Shown piece after piece: positions 1-12,589 of a stretch of DNA of 64,000 bases (its first letter is position 1; the number at the start of each line of letters is the position of its first letter). Made by a program: the position numbers and the translations under genes. Source of the DNA: Anaeramoeba flamelloides (Eukaryota > Metamonada > Anaeramoebidae); assembly GCA_027625915.1 (NCBI GenBank), contig JANTQA010000023.1, positions 23,436,001 to 23,500,000 on the forward strand, in the 5' to 3' direction. The notes beneath the pieces are model-generated. The model searched no databases, was not told where the DNA came from, and saw only the letters and a list, made by a program, of their open reading frames with translations.

Positions 1-1981
1 TTACTTCTTCAGAAAAATATCTTAAAGTTGAATTAAAATAGAATAAATTGTCAGGTTTATATAATAAAAAAGACATTAAAATAAGGTATTTCCAAAAAAG
101 TGTGGCATTTTTTTTTACATTTCATAAAAAATCATCTTTGTTGGTGAAAGTATTCATTAATTGACAATATCTAATTAGTTTTACTATTAATACCGATTGG
201 AACAATAACTAAGGTATTTATTTAAAAATTTGTTCTTTGAGATATTTCTAAAAATGAAAACAAAATAACACTTTTTTTGTCGAAAAAAATATACGGCCAA
301 TTACAATAAAAAACTGGAAATATGAAAATGGTAAAAATGATTTTTTCAACAATAAAATGCATTTATGTGTTTTAAATTCGTTTTCAAAATTTGTTGAGTT
401 ACACAAGTTATGAAAAAGGTTTATTCAAACAAAAAAAAAATAATAAACACCAAATTTCACGCCTAAAAAAATCAGACTAAATCAAGAGCAGAAATTTTAA
501 TATCTTTTATTTATGATATATAATACTAAGAAACAAATTGAATTATTACCAAGAATCAATTAATGTTTGTACATGATTTTGTATGTTTAAATACTTTTTT
601 AAAGATTGAGTTTATAAGATATAATTTAAAATAAATTTGCCCCACTTTATTTGAAAATGCTTATACCTTTTTTCAAGGCTTGAGCTTTTTGCAATAACAA
701 TTCTAATATAAAAAATAAATATAACAAGCTCAAGATTTTTAAGAAATGGAATATTGGTTATATTATGAATAAAATTTATTATTAATAGTATTGAAATGTT
801 GAATTGAAGTAATAGTTTTATCTAACTTTAATTTGTTACGTTAATACTTTTATAATGGAGGCATTTCGAATAAAACCAGTTTTTTCTTCTTCTTGTTAAA
901 ATACAGCATCCAGTTCATTAAATAACATTATAACACTAGTAAAATATATTTTGAATGTAAATTCCTTGATATTTTGAGAATGTTTTCGATTATTAATAGA
1001 ATTTGTTTATTTTTACAAATTTTTTCAACTTTTTGTGAATTTTTGTTTTTTATATGAGATAAAACTTTCTCTGAAATTATCTATATTTTTGATGAAATTT
1101 TTATATCTGTTCCTTCAATTTTAAACATTTCTTTTTTTTTAGTAGAACTTTAAGAAACCAATATGGTATTTACTTATGACTTACTGATTGTTTCATTGAT
1201 CAAATGATATGTATTCTTCCATGATAAAATTAGTAAAATTGGTTTTATTGAAAAGACATGTTTTACAAAGTCTGTACAGGTTATTTCCACAACAATACTA
1301 TATCTTGGAATAATTAGAATAATTCCACTTTATTTTGTATTTTTCTTATACAAATAGAGTTTTTTAATCAAGTAGGTTACCATTTGTTATCTTTATTTTT
1401 TTTTAAAAAAATGTAAAAGAGCATAACTTCATTCCATATATTATTCAAATACCGGTTTTTTTGGGAAATGTTATTTTTTTATTTATTTACAATGATTTTA
1501 TTTTTGGTAGAAAAATGGTATGAGGAAACAAATTTTTTTCTAATTTAATGGTACTGATAAGTTGAAACTTTCAAACAATTTTTTAAACCTTCTGAGTCGC
1601 AATTTGGTATATTTTTTCTTGAGGATAGGAAACTTCATATAACAAAGAACAAGTAATAATAAAAGATTGAAAACTAAAAATACTTGTAACTGTAAAATAT
1701 ATATACAAATTCGGATACCTAGTAACCCGACCCAAGAGGCAGTGTATAGGCTTTTTTTTAATTCAAAAGAATTGAGCAAAATCAGAGATTTAATTCAATT
1801 CTTTTTAATTAAAAAAAAAAAAAAACCCCAACAACAGAGGAATATCAATTATTAATCAAAGATTTTGTAATTTTTCTCACAAATGACATGATTTCTACCC
1901 CCCCATTTTTTTTTTTTTAAATATTTAAACAATTTTTATCTAATTTTCTTAATCATATAACCCTGTTAAAATAATACTTTT

Positions 1982-2014
<33 letters not shown>

Positions 2015-2047
2015 AAGAAAATAAAAATATAATCTAATTCAACAAAT
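1..2047. other. AT-rich intergenic stretch
   Basis: No coding region could be supported here on either strand. The stretch is A/T homopolymer-rich. At about 1745-1830 it holds one copy of the dispersed palindromic module described elsewhere (AATTCAAAAGAATTGAG facing its complement inside a poly-T/poly-A frame). It also holds a short C run near 1900 and a poly-A run near 1990-2010. The right end lies just 3' of the CSN3 stop codon, so it includes that gene's 3' UTR and terminator, but no specific signal stands out in this base composition. Confidence 0.5.
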
Positions 2048-5000
2048 TTAATTCATTTTTTTTTCGTTCATTTCTTCTGATTTTTTTTGAGAATGATAAT
2101 CTTCTTTCATTTTTTTCATTATATAATTTGGATAGACCATAATTCTTTCATCTAAATGTTTTATTTGATTTGACAAATCTATTACTTCTTGTATTTCTTT
2201 ATCCATTCGAATACCGACTTTGGATGATTGATAAGTTTCAGGATCATCATGAAAAGAAATTTCCCCCTTTTTTTGATCAATTTTTGCAAAAACCTCTCCT
2301 TTTTCAATCTTGACACATTTTAATTTTTATTTTGTTTTTAAAGGTTAATTTTTAAAAAAAAAAAATTAATTTTTGAAATTTGATGATAAACAACAAAACA
2401 ATTTTACTAAAAAAATAAAATTTAAAAATATATTTAAAAAAAAACAACGTTAATAATTTAAAAAAAAAATAAAATTTGAAAATATATTTACCATATCTAA
2501 AATATAAAATTCCGCATTTATAACGGAACCCAACCCAAATTTCTCAGCCACAAATTCCAAAGAAAGGGTTATATAAGTTTTTGTTAAACGTTGTATGCCT
2601 CTTTTAAGTAAATTTTGAATACATAATTTTGCTAAACCTAAATTATTATCTTTTCCAAAAACATCATTAAATTTGACAACTAATTCATTTAACTCGAGCG
2701 AGTTGGAATTTTCAAAAAATTGTTTAAATTTGAGATATGGGCCACAAAATTGACGAAGATTTTTTTCTACAACATGAGACGTTTGTGAAGGAAGAACGGG
2801 AACCTTCCCCGTTGATAATATTGAAGTGAAGATAAATTTTTTATATGATTCCAACACAATTCTGGATAAAATGTTAGCAGGGAATGAAATATTTAATTCA
2901 AAAAAATGTGTTGCCCTGTCATATTGTTTTAATATTGCCCAAATCAATCCACCATAATAAAAATAAAGTAAAACTTCTTTAATATTCAGTCCAGTTCTTT
3001 TTGATTCGATTTCAAAAACTTCTTCTTCTAACACTATTTTTTTTAAAAAAAGATAATATAAATTATTTATTTTTGTAAATATTGAAACATAATAATGAAA
3101 TTTTCACATAAAAAAAAAAGAAGTTAGGCAAGAAAAAAAAATGATCTTATTTTAAAATTTCTTTACAATCTAAAAGATTTTAAATCAACAATTTTAATAA
3201 CAAATAATTATATCCCCCCCCCCCCCCCCCCCATTTTTCCCTATGCTGAATCTTCTTTATATTGAGAAGAAGAGTTACAAATGAAAAAAATCAGGTGATT
3301 ACTTACTAATACTGAAACACCGAAACACAAAAGTATGAGTAATTTGAAAATAAAATCTAAAAATAAAAGGCAAAAAATGTCAAAAGTTTAAAGCAAAACG
3401 AGATCAAAAAAAAGAAAAACGAAATTACAACACTTAAACAACGATATCCTAAATGAGCATTCATGATCAATTATCAAATTAAATTAAATCAACCAAAAGT
3501 ATCGTGACTGTGATTTTGGGTTTTCTTAATTAAAGATAAGATTGATTTTTTTTTGATTTTTTTTTACCTAATGATTTTTTACCAATTGCATATTATAAAC
3601 TTTTTTTAAAATTTAATTTTTTTTTTTTTTTCCCTTTTTTAAATTTCTTTTTTCTTTTTAAATTAATTTTTTTATTTTTTTTCTTTTCAATTTTTTGTTT
3701 TTGCTTCCTAAACATAAAAAAAAATTGGAATGTATTTCCCTTGAACAACCCTGAAATATATGATTTTACGCTTAAATTACCTTTGAGAAAATTGAAGTAA
3801 AAGTACATTCAGAGTGTAATTTACACTTCTTCAATAAAAAATAAAAAAAAAAACAAATAATTTTATCTTTTTTTCATTTTTTCACAAAAACAAATGCAGT
3901 TACAATTTCTTTTCAAGTAACTTTTTGGAAAATTATTATACAAAGAGAGTCAAAGGGTATCTTAGAATAAAGAATGTGTGCATTTTTTAATATTTTTGTG
4001 AAAGGTAAAAATGATATAAGCTGCTTGAAATCAAAATCAAAAATCATAATCCAAAACAAACATATATATTAGTGGATGAATTAATTTATAAAAAAACTAC
4101 CGCTTAGTAAACATTAATAATATTAATGATGATAAAAATACACAAGAAAAAAAAAAATATTTAATCCTTGAAAATCAGAATAAATTGTTCATATTTTTTT
4201 TTTAAAAATATTTATTAAATTTCTTGAAATTTAAAAGATTAAATAATATTTTTTTTTCAAATATCCAGAGTTTAAATAACTAACTATTATTATTAAAATA
4301 AGTTATTTGATAATATTTCTTATTTTTTTTTTTTTTTTATAATTATTAATATGACTTCATTTTATTTATTTGAAAATATTTAAAAAATTGAGAAATAATG
4401 AAAAAACATTTTATAAATTCAATCTTTAGGTTATTACTAATAAACTAAAACAATTAAGATTGTATTATGAATTATATTTTGAAATAATTGACTTAAAAAA
4501 TATTTCTTTCAGTTTTAAGTTGAATTTTACAGGTTTTAAAAAAATTATTATGAGAAATATTTTGAATATTAATGATTTATTTGATGATTTTTCTCAGATC
4601 TTTTTATTAAAACAAAAAGAAATAATTACTCAGTAAAATAGAATCGAAAAAAGAAAATTTATTTTTTTTAAATTTCAAATAATTGTAATTTTCTTGGAAT
4701 AAAGTATAATTTTTTTATACTGAGCTATTTCAAATCTTAGTGGCATTTTTTAAAGTGAAGTATTGCTGTAACACCTCTTCGATAGGTAATAAGATTTCTT
4801 TATTCTAATAACCATTTATTTTTTTTGAAAACAATTAAGGAAATAAATTGAATTTTTAGTAAATAGAGGAACTGATGATAACATGCTTAATTCACGATAA
4901 AGTTACAAAAATCGCGATTATTTCAATAAAATCCTGATAATATCAGAAAATTGAGATATTCAATATTATCGCGATAATATAACAAATCGCGATATTCTAT

Positions 5001-8000
5001 AAAATCGCGATAATTATTATAAAATCGTGATAAATGATAAAATATCGCAATTAAAAAGTAATCGCAATATAATAGTTGAAGGGTTTTTGGGCTAATTGAG
5101 AAATATTTTTACAAAGGAATTTTTTTTGATCAAAAAAAAGTTTATGTGAAAAATAAAAGATATTCTGTGAAAACATACAAAAAAGATACTTGATTCAATT
5201 AAGTATCAGATCAAAATTTTTTTTGTGTTTTCATTTGATTTAGTTGACAAATCTATCGATCCTTTTAGATCAACAACAATAAGAACTAAAGATAAATAAA
5301 TATTATTTCAGTTAATTGTGGTGTTGTAAATTGAATTGAATAAAAGACATTCTAAAACAACCAACCCTTTATCTGTTCTTTAAAGAATGTGATCTTGGGT
5401 TAAAACATTTTCAATATTCTCAGAAAGCTAAAAGGGGTCGGATAATTTTTCAAAAGATTTCACAACAACCTTAGCCAGATGATCACCAATTATTAAGATT
5501 TTTTATACAATACTTGTCTTCTTCTTTTTCTTCTTTGGATATCTCTGTATTGGGCAGAAAACACAATAAGAGCTTAGAGTTTTTTGTTTGATCGATCACG
5601 AATAAGAAGGAAAATTACTCTTTTTTCTTTTTGGATATTTAAAAATGTGAAGGTAACAACTCCATTTTAAGAAAACACATCTATTTTATATTCAATTATG
5701 CATTGTTGAAATGGATAATTATTAGTTTGATCATAAAATTCATTTGAGATTTTATATTTTGTTAAAAAAAAAAAATGAAAAGAATAAAATTTCTTTTCCA
5801 CAACAAACCAAACTCATTCCCTTTATAAAATTTTTCTGTCTTTCAAAACTTTCAAACATTTGAAGACAGTTCACAACCCTTACAAACACTTTCAAACATT
5901 TTTAAAGGGGAAAAGTGTTGTAAAAGTATCAAGGCTTTGTAAAAGTCAAGTGATTTTTTAAAAGGTAATTTCAAAAAAATAATATTTCATTTTTTCTCGA
6001 TTTTATGATTTTATTGCGATATTGTGAAATATCGTGATTTTATGATTTTTTGCGAGAAAGTTGGACTAATCGCGATTTTATTGTTAATATCATGATAATA
6101 TATGTTATCATCAAAACCTCTAATGTAGTATTTTTTTATAGCAAAATTTACATTTAGGGTATAATCAAAGCATTTTTTCCGATTTTATCTCCATTTCGAG
6201 TTATAAAAACACATTTTCAGGATTAAAAAGTCTCTATCAAAATTTTGTTTTTTACTTATTTAATCCTTTAAGAATTCAGAAAGAAAATTACAATTTACGT
6301 TTGCAGATTTAACTTTTTTCCCGAAAGTGGTAAAATGTTTATGGAATGTTTGAAAATTTTGACTTTTTGATCCGAAATTCAAAGAAGAGGTATTTCTCAA
6401 CAATTGTACAAAAAATGTTAAATCTAGATTTTTTGAAACATTTTTGACGAAATTATTTTTTTTTGGATTCAATCTTTTTGAAAATACATTAATTAAAAAA
6501 CAAACTCAAAAAACAAATTATGAATATATAAATAAACCAAACTAAAAATAATAAAGATTTGGGATCATAAAAAGATAAAATTAAAGCATTTATACATTGA
6601 CCTGTACTATCAACATAGTTCATATTTAAGGTTTAATCAACAATATTAAATTGTTTCGTTTTGTTATTTAAAAATAAGCATTTTATTTGGAATTGATTTG
6701 TATTATTTCTTTAAAAAATTTTAATTCCTAACACAAAATTATTTCTTAATCAATGGCTCAGAAACCAATAGGCAATGCTGATTTTTTGTTTGAATTGGGG
6801 AAAGATCTAAGTTCCGTAAATGGGAAATGATTTTAATCGTTAACGGAACTTTACTTCTCATAACGATCCAAGATGGTACATGTTATTATTAGAGATATTT
6901 TTTTAAAAGAAATTCAGGTACTACCTTTGTTATACAATAAATGTAATATGTATTTTCAGAAATACTACTTTTGTTCATGTTCATTTTCTGAAAAACTCAA
7001 TTTATTAAAAAAAAATAAGAAACTTCGAAAAATCATTTTTTTTATTTTCATTTTTTATTTGAACTTTTTATCATTGTTCTGATTTAACAAATGACTTTTT
7101 AGGGTTTATAAAGTTGATGGTTTGTGGTATTTTTAAAAAATCGAGGAAATTAATTTTTTCAAAAATGCGTCAATTGTGTCCTGAAGTAAATATGTTAAAT
7201 TTTGGGTCTTTTTTTTTTTTTTATTTTGAAGGGAGAAAATTAATTTCCTCTTACAGGAGTTTGGGTTTTCAAAATTCAAAAGAATGTAGTAAAATCAAAA
7301 GATTTAACCCAATTCTTTTGAATTAAAAAAAACCGCCGTTAGATTTTCCAGAATTCAAAAGAATTGAGTTAAATCTTTTGATTTTTCTCCATTCTTTTAA
7401 ATTCTGGAAAAGCTAGGACTCCACGGCACTCCACGGTACTTACCGTTAGGTTTTTTTTAATTTCTAAATTTTTATTTAGAAATTTCAATACTGGTATTTG
7501 AATTCTAAATGGGACAAAATTTTCACTTCATTTTCCATATTTGTCTTCAATAAAAAGAGTTTTCTCAGAAGTGTGTTGTAATTTGGGATCTAATTTAAAA
7601 GGGAAATTGAAAATGCAGTGAAATTTTTTTTCCATTTATAATTCAAATACAAGTAAAGAATCATAATTTTATTTATCATTAAAGAATGATAGAATAAACA
7701 ATGAATCTTTATTTTGAATAATATCAAAGATATTATTCTTATTATTTTTGTTTATTTGGATTAATTCTTTAATCGAAAATGTTTGATTTTCTTAATAGAA
7801 TGGGCAATTCCATAAAATTTTGAGTCTTTTCAAAAAGTGGGAAAAATAGATCAAACTTTTACAAATAAGAATTCATTTTGGAAAAATAGCCTTAAACGTA
7901 AGGCTGAAATTATATACATTATATTTTTACCATGTGTTAAATTTCAATATGAGGTAAAAAAAATTATAGAATTTACAATTAAATTTTACTAGAATATTAT

Positions 8001-9389
8001 TTTTTATTGTGAATGATTCCATAACAAAAAATACGAAAAAAGTTTTTTAATATGATTGACACACCTATTTAGTTTTCAGTTTTAAAAAATGTCAATTCTT
8101 ATTGTTTCCGAAGAATCATAATAATTATTACCAATGATTAATTTTTCATCATTTACTGGTATTTGAAAATTAAATGGATGAAATTTTTGGTTGATTATCT
8201 TTTTTTCAATTCAAAAATCTTTCCATTTCATTTATGCTAGGGTTCTGTGCTAACCCAAAATATATTTCCATTGTGTAACATCAAAAAGAGACCAAACAAA
8301 TAAATATAGAAATAAAATTTCAATCTATTCGAAAAACTCTTTTTGTAAAAAAAAATAATTGGAAAATCAATCAAAAATTTTTTTCCAGTTATTCTGAAAA
8401 TAGCAGTAGTGAAACGCCCTTTTTTAAAAGATTTATTCGTTTTAATTTTAAAAAATAGTCACTTAATAAGAGATTTGGGTCTTTAAGGAATTGGATCAGA
8501 TTATAATTGTAAATTTAAAAATTTGTGAAAGAGTATTATACTTATTTTTAAATTAAAGAATAAGAAGAATCAATTAATTTAAGAAGATCCTAAAAGAAAA
8601 AACGAGGTAGTTAGATCAAAACTTTTTGTTTCTTGAAAAATATTGGAACTAATGACTTTTAAGAGAAAGAGATCAGGAGAAACGAAAAGAAAAAAATCTC
8701 AAACAAAAAAAAATAAAACGCCATAAAGTAAATAAAAAAAGAAGAAAAAAATTTAAGAAATGATCGAACCTTTAGTGGCAACAGAAAAGTTTTTGGAGCA
8801 CAAACTCACTAACATTAAATATGGGTGTGCAGGGGTAAGTTCGGAAGTTTTTTGTAGCTTTTGTATTGACTGATATAAAGGAAGAATTGCTGCCTGAGGA
8901 ACACTATTTTCAATACAAATCTCTGCCAAACGTTTGCAAAGGAAATAGTCTTTTTGGTAGAAAGGTTTTGTGGTATTACAGACAAAAGAGAGTTGGTGGG
9001 AGTACGATAACAATTTTAAAAAATTGGAATTCAATAGGCTATGATCCCCTCACCAAGAAAATAATTTGAAAAAATAATAAAAAAACTGATAGGGTGTTAC
9101 ACTTTGAAGGACAAAAACGTGCTTGGTAAGGATCACAATTCAAAAAAAATTGTTGGAGTTGTTTGATTATCAACACTACATTTTGTATACTTTTGGCTTG
9201 TGCTTTGGCAGCCAAAAGAAATAAACAACCCAGTGTATGATGACCGTTATGCAATTGCTCAAGATAGAGATCAAGATTATTTTTTTGTTCATTAATTATC
9301 TTCTCCTTCTTTTTCAGAAACTCAAAAAGGTGTTGTAAGGATTCTTTATTATTTGAATTTTGAAAAATAATGTTTAGAACTTGCTCCAT
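2048..9389 (-). CDS. CSN3: COP9 signalosome subunit 3 (four exons)
   Basis: Subunit 3 of the COP9 signalosome, the complex that removes Nedd8 from cullins. Exons by eye: 9389-9103, 9038-8770, 3033-2492 and 2308-2048, joining in phase to about 452 residues (human CSN3 has 423). Splice sites are GTGTAA/ATAG, GTTCGA/AATAG and GTAAAT/TCAAG. Exon 3 carries the family block FYYGGLIWA, then LESYKKFIF, LPSQTSHVV, the DNNLGLAK region and GIQRLTKTYITLSLEFVA at the start of the PCI domain. Exon 4 gives IEKGEVFAKIDQKKGEISFH, closely matching the winged-helix end of animal CSN3. Exons 1-2 match the helical N-terminus more weakly. The start is the ATG at 9389, but the frame stays open upstream to a possible TTTTTTAG acceptor near 9440, so a further 5' exon is possible. 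The 5.7 kb intron is full of repeats. Confidence 0.93.
3214..3232. repeat. 19-base C homopolymer
   Basis: An uninterrupted run of 19 C (19 G on the minus strand) lies inside the large CSN3 intron, in a genome that is mostly A/T. Shorter runs occur near 1900, 28815 (G on plus) and 55304. It could be slippage expansion or a four-strand-forming tract on the transcribed RNA. Confidence 0.9.
3735..3852 (+). mobile_element. 3' end of second LINE family (fragment)
   Basis: The segment reads IYDFTLKLP and then a tail with AGTGTAATTTACACTTCTTC followed by AATAAAAAATAAAAAAAA. The same coding end and tail occur at 49900-50045, so this is a short 5'-truncated copy with its A-rich tail. It lies inside the large CSN3 intron, opposite in strand to the gene. 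Confidence 0.6.
4432..4636 (+). other. Open frame after a splice-acceptor-like site
   Basis: Directly after TCTTTAG the plus strand stays open for about 68 codons (VITNKLKQLRLYYELYF at its start, ending at a TAA). It has no early Met and no family I recognise. Composition is AT-rich like the LINE frames. It could be a decayed transposon ORF or a stray exon within the CSN3 intron, and chance is also possible. Confidence 0.25.
4872..6115 (+). mobile_element. ATCGCGAT-rich DNA element, copy 1
   Basis: Both ends carry GATGATAACAT in inverted orientation. Next to each end lie dozens of short ATCGCGAT-like units (ATCGCGATAATT, AAATCGTGAT, TATCGCAAT and variants) over 100-200 bases. The interior has no intact gene. 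A second copy, inverted relative to this one, lies at 37246-39100 with matching interior blocks (AACAACCAACCC, ATCGATCCTTTTAGATCAAC). The layout, short terminal inverted repeats plus dense subterminal motifs, is that of a non-autonomous DNA transposon whose transposase binds many sites. The family is not recognised. It sits in the CSN3 intron. Confidence 0.7.
6752..7180 (+). other. Possible small exons inside CSN3 intron
   Basis: This patch has less A/T than its surroundings and reads like protein in pieces. At 6752 an ATG opens MAQKPIGNADFLFELGKDLS. In a second frame at about 6810-6877, FRKWEMILIVNGTLLLITI ends at a GTACAT donor-like site. At 7114 a frame gives MVCGIFKKSRKLIFSKM before GTAAAT. 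Several GT..AG pairs are possible and I could not find one consistent chain. It may be a small nested plus-strand gene or a gene relic. Confidence 0.22.
7255..7480. repeat. Palindromic-module cluster
   Basis: Two copies of the hairpin core (AATTCAAAAGAATTGAG ... CAATTCTTTTGAATT type) lie side by side, followed by a spacer with repeated CACTCCACGG and then CCGTTAGG leading into another A/T palindrome (TTTCTAAA...TTTAGAAA). This is one of the dispersed module arrays; see 24855-25690 for the fullest one. Confidence 0.7.
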
Positions 9390-9489
9390 TTGGTCAATCA
9401 GAAAGACTTGTTTTTGTTGAATGAAATGCTAAAAAATAAAAAATGATTGTGATTGTGATTCCTTTACCAAAATCATAAAAAAAAGAAAC

Positions 9490-9610
9490 CAAATAACAGT
9501 ATTCTGGTATTTAATAATTCCTTTTGATAATTTTCCAAAAGTAACTATTTTTTGATTTTTTAATCTTCGAGATTAATTCAATGGTTTTTAACATATAAAA
9601 ACCTAAAGAT
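9490..9610 (+). repeat. Dispersed repeat with AGTAACTATTTTTT core
   Basis: A roughly 110-base stretch with a 'CAGTATTctGGTATTTAATAA ... CCAAAAGTAACTATTTTTT' layout. Related stretches lie at 17120-17240 and 20300-20410. No coding potential is visible. The family is unrecognised and the edges are approximate. Confidence 0.45.
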
Positions 9611-9884
9611 TAACATTTTTTGTTTCACCTTTATGAAAATATTTGCATTATGAATATATTTCAACTATTTCAAAATTATTTGACAAAATAATCTTTGGGT
9701 AAATTATATAATTTTTTCAAAAAAAACGAATTTTTTAGTTACTATTCAACATTTCGAGACAAATTTACCAATGATATTTTTCAACTTTTTAGTTTTAATT
9801 TTGTTAATTCAGACTTTAATTTTGTCACAAATTACAGATTTTTTTTTAATTTTTTTTTATTTAAAAAAAGAGATTTTTTTTTTT

Positions 9885-10140
9885 GGAACTGCCTAGCCTA
9901 TGAAAATAATCCGAAAATCTGGATATCTGAATTAAAAAAGATCAATATATCTCATATATTACAAAAAAATAATATTTTTAATATTATTAACAGAAAATAT
10001 TCCATAACTTTATTAGACCTAGTGGAATATAAAAGTATATGGGAATCTTGTAAAAAATTTCTAAATAAAAATTTAGGAATTCGGGCAAACAAGAGGAACT
10101 AAAAAATCCTCCCTTAAAGAATAAAAAAAAAAAAAAAAAA
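9885..10140 (+). mobile_element. 5'-truncated LINE copy, 3' end
   Basis: The segment encodes the C-terminus of the LINE reverse-transcriptase ORF from NCLAYENNPKIWISELKK to LGIRANKRN, stop, then CTCCCTTAAAGAATAAAA with a poly-A run ending near 10141. The near-complete element at 33566-36934 ends with the same residues and tail. The open frame continues upstream to 9695, but that part does not resemble the LINE, so it is flanking DNA. The copy lies just upstream of the CSN3 start. Confidence 0.8.
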
Positions 10141-10616
10141 AGGAATTATTTAATTAATAAGATCAATCAATAAAACGAATTTAAGAATAGAATATTAGAA
10201 ATATTTAAACCATGTCTCACTAATATTTTTTTTTTCTAAAAACATCAAATTTTTATTTTAAACTTCGAAGTGGGAGAATATAATTGCTTAAAGGCTATTC
10301 TTTTTATTTATAATATGCGCGTATGAACAGAATTCGAATCTACCCAGAAAAAAATGAATTTATAGATTTGTAAACCCTACCAGATAAATACTGAATTGGA
10401 GAAAATACACTTTTATATTTGGAAAATTTCAATTTAATCAAGAATTCTGAAATCAATCATTTCCTAAAATTTTTAAATTTATAGATGGTGAGAAAAGCAA
10501 AATTTACATACCCAAAAATTCAAATATTTCCAAAGTTTATGAATTTAATTTTTATGATAAATAGAACATCTATTCTTATTTCACTTTGCTTTCTTTTGGT
10601 ATTTTTTATAGAAGAA

Positions 10617-11152
10617 TAAACCCCAATTAAAAATTTTTAAACACCAAAATTCAATTTTAGAAAAACAATCTTATATAATTAATTCTCGAAGAAATACCAA
10701 ATCATTCCTTAAGACAACGGAAATATTAACAAAATTTATCATTTACATTAACCACAAACAAAAAAAATAATTATCAATGCTAATAAATCATTGGAGTGTT
10801 AAAAATTTTAGAATGAGTAAAATAAAAAAATAGTAAATTGATGAATTTGTTTAAATTCTATTAGGATTATTGATCGATCAAAGATTAGAGAACATCAAAT
10901 AATTATATTTGAAGTTCTTCTATTTGGAACAACCCAACTTTTACCCAATATCAATCGTTTGAAAAAAATTATCTTGAACGAAACTAGTTACTTAATTCAA
11001 AAAACGAAATTATATAAAAATACTTAAAAGATGAAAAAATGATTTTTATTTTTTCCAAAAATCAAAATTATCTAACAATTTGAATGAAATTATATAATTT
11101 TGATTGTTTGAACTATTTTAACAGTGTGGAATTTTTAGAATTTTAGTTTAAT
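10617..11152 (+). repeat. 545-base repeat family, copy 1 (diverged)
   Basis: Runs from ATAAACCCCAATT to GAATTTTAGTTTA. Two more copies lie at 37616-38160 (plus) and 41170-41715 (inverted). Shared landmarks are an internal TTGATCGATCAA palindrome, AATTCTATTAGGA and AAAAGATGAAAAAATGATTTT. The ends are weakly inverted (TAAAC..AATT / AATT..GTTTA). No ORF is present. A non-autonomous element is likely; this copy is the most diverged of the three. Confidence 0.65.
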
Positions 11153-11374
11153 TTTGTTATTTTTTCAATTGATTCAATATTTTTTTCACTAGGGGATCTG
11201 TATTTCTGATCTTTACACAACCTAAAAATAGTTATATTTTTTCTTTCTTTATTTTTGAATGGATAAAATTACTATTTTCCTATGTACAGTTAGGTTTTTA
11301 TTTTAATCCAAGAAATAAAAAGAAAATTGAAGAAATTTACTTTTGATTTCTCAAATTAGTAAAAAAAAACATTA

Positions 11375-11860
11375 GCTTATCCAGAATTCAAAATAATTGA
11401 GTAAAATCAAAGATTTTTCTCTATTTTTTGAAATTCTGCGAAATACCTTTAGTTTTTTCTTTAGTTTTCTGTTTGTTTCAAAAATCTATATATTTTCGCT
11501 AGGTTTTTTTCAGTTTTCTATTTATGTGAAAAATCTATTGATTTTCGTTGGGTTTTTTTTACTTTAGAAATAAACAGAAAATTTTAATAAATTTCCGGTT
11601 TATTTCTAAAGTAAAAAAAAACCTAGAACACTTATAAATAAAATAAAAAACCTCAAAAAAACCTAGAACACTTCACAAATAAATAGAAAACTCAAAAAAA
11701 CCTAACAAAAATCAATAGATTTTTCAAATAAAATAGAAAACCTCAAAAAAACCTAGAAAACCATAAGATTTAATAAATAAAAAAGAAAACCTCAAGAAAA
11801 CCTTAGTACTCTAGGGCACTCTACCACACTCTATGGTACTTGACAGCACTTGGCAACACT
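11375..11860. repeat. Palindromic-module array
   Basis: One hairpin core at 11381-11435 is followed by a string of units joined by AAAAAACCTAGAACACTT and AAAAAAACCTAAC linkers, with internal palindromes such as AAATCAATAGATTTTT and a TTTCGGTTTATTTCTAAAG pair. It ends in a GGCACTCTACCACACTC-type spacer. The building blocks are those of 24855-25690 in another order. Confidence 0.75.
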
Positions 11861-12589
11861 CACATAATTTCTAAACCTTTTTTTCGAAATTTCAAACAAG
11901 AATCACAAAATTTCTATTACCCACTAGTGATAATAAATATTTTGAGTCTTTTTTCTAATAATATTAAAAATATTATTATTTTTTAATATATTAGATATAT
12001 TTTTTTTAAAAATTCAGATATCCAGATTTTTCGATTTATTTTTAAAGCCGGACATTCCCACAAAAAATGATACAATTCTTTATTGATATCAATGCTAAAC
12101 TTTTCTTTACATAAACCAGAATATTTATTTTTATTTTTGCTTGTTACATTAAATTTTTTTTTTATTTGTAAAAGTTTAGGAATTCGGCGAAATCAGAAGA
12201 ATTTAACCACATCCCTATTATTATAATAGAACAAAAAATGCTTTATTTTTCTTGAATTTTTCAAAAAAGAAAAAATTCAGATGTTGATTGTTGGTAAAAA
12301 CATGAAAAAAATACCAAAAGTGATATTTCATAAGAAATAAAGATATTTTACAAATTATTCGTTAATTTTTCAAATTTAAAAAATTCATACTAAAAAAGAA
12401 CAGATCTTATTAAAAAATTATAATTGCGAAAAATGAATTTTTTTTAAATACGAGAAATTATTACCCTATAGTGGATTTATAGTTTTTTTTAATTATGTAA
12501 TAATTGATTATATCTATGTGATCATAAGTACTCAATTTCGTAGGGGATAAATAAAATAAAATAAAATACATTCAGTTCCATTTTCAGAC

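Noticed and set aside
1540-1855. Two overlapping short frames on opposite strands
   Set aside because: Residues come from T/A runs and from a palindromic module; no motif, no start context.
3593-3808. 71-codon Lys-rich minus frame
   Set aside because: Made of poly-T/A; overlaps the 3' end of the second LINE on the other strand.
4880-5080. ATCGCGAT units as a CRISPR or satellite array
   Set aside because: Units are irregularly spaced and degenerate, and occur at both ends of a bounded element; this is subterminal repetition, not an array with spacers.
6260-6472. 70-codon minus frame in the CSN3 intron
   Set aside because: Opens at TTG and shows no family signal or splice partners.
10310-10380. 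tRNA-like GAATTCGAATC near 10340
   Set aside because: The flanking bases do not form a five-pair T stem or an acceptor stem; no anticodon arm found.
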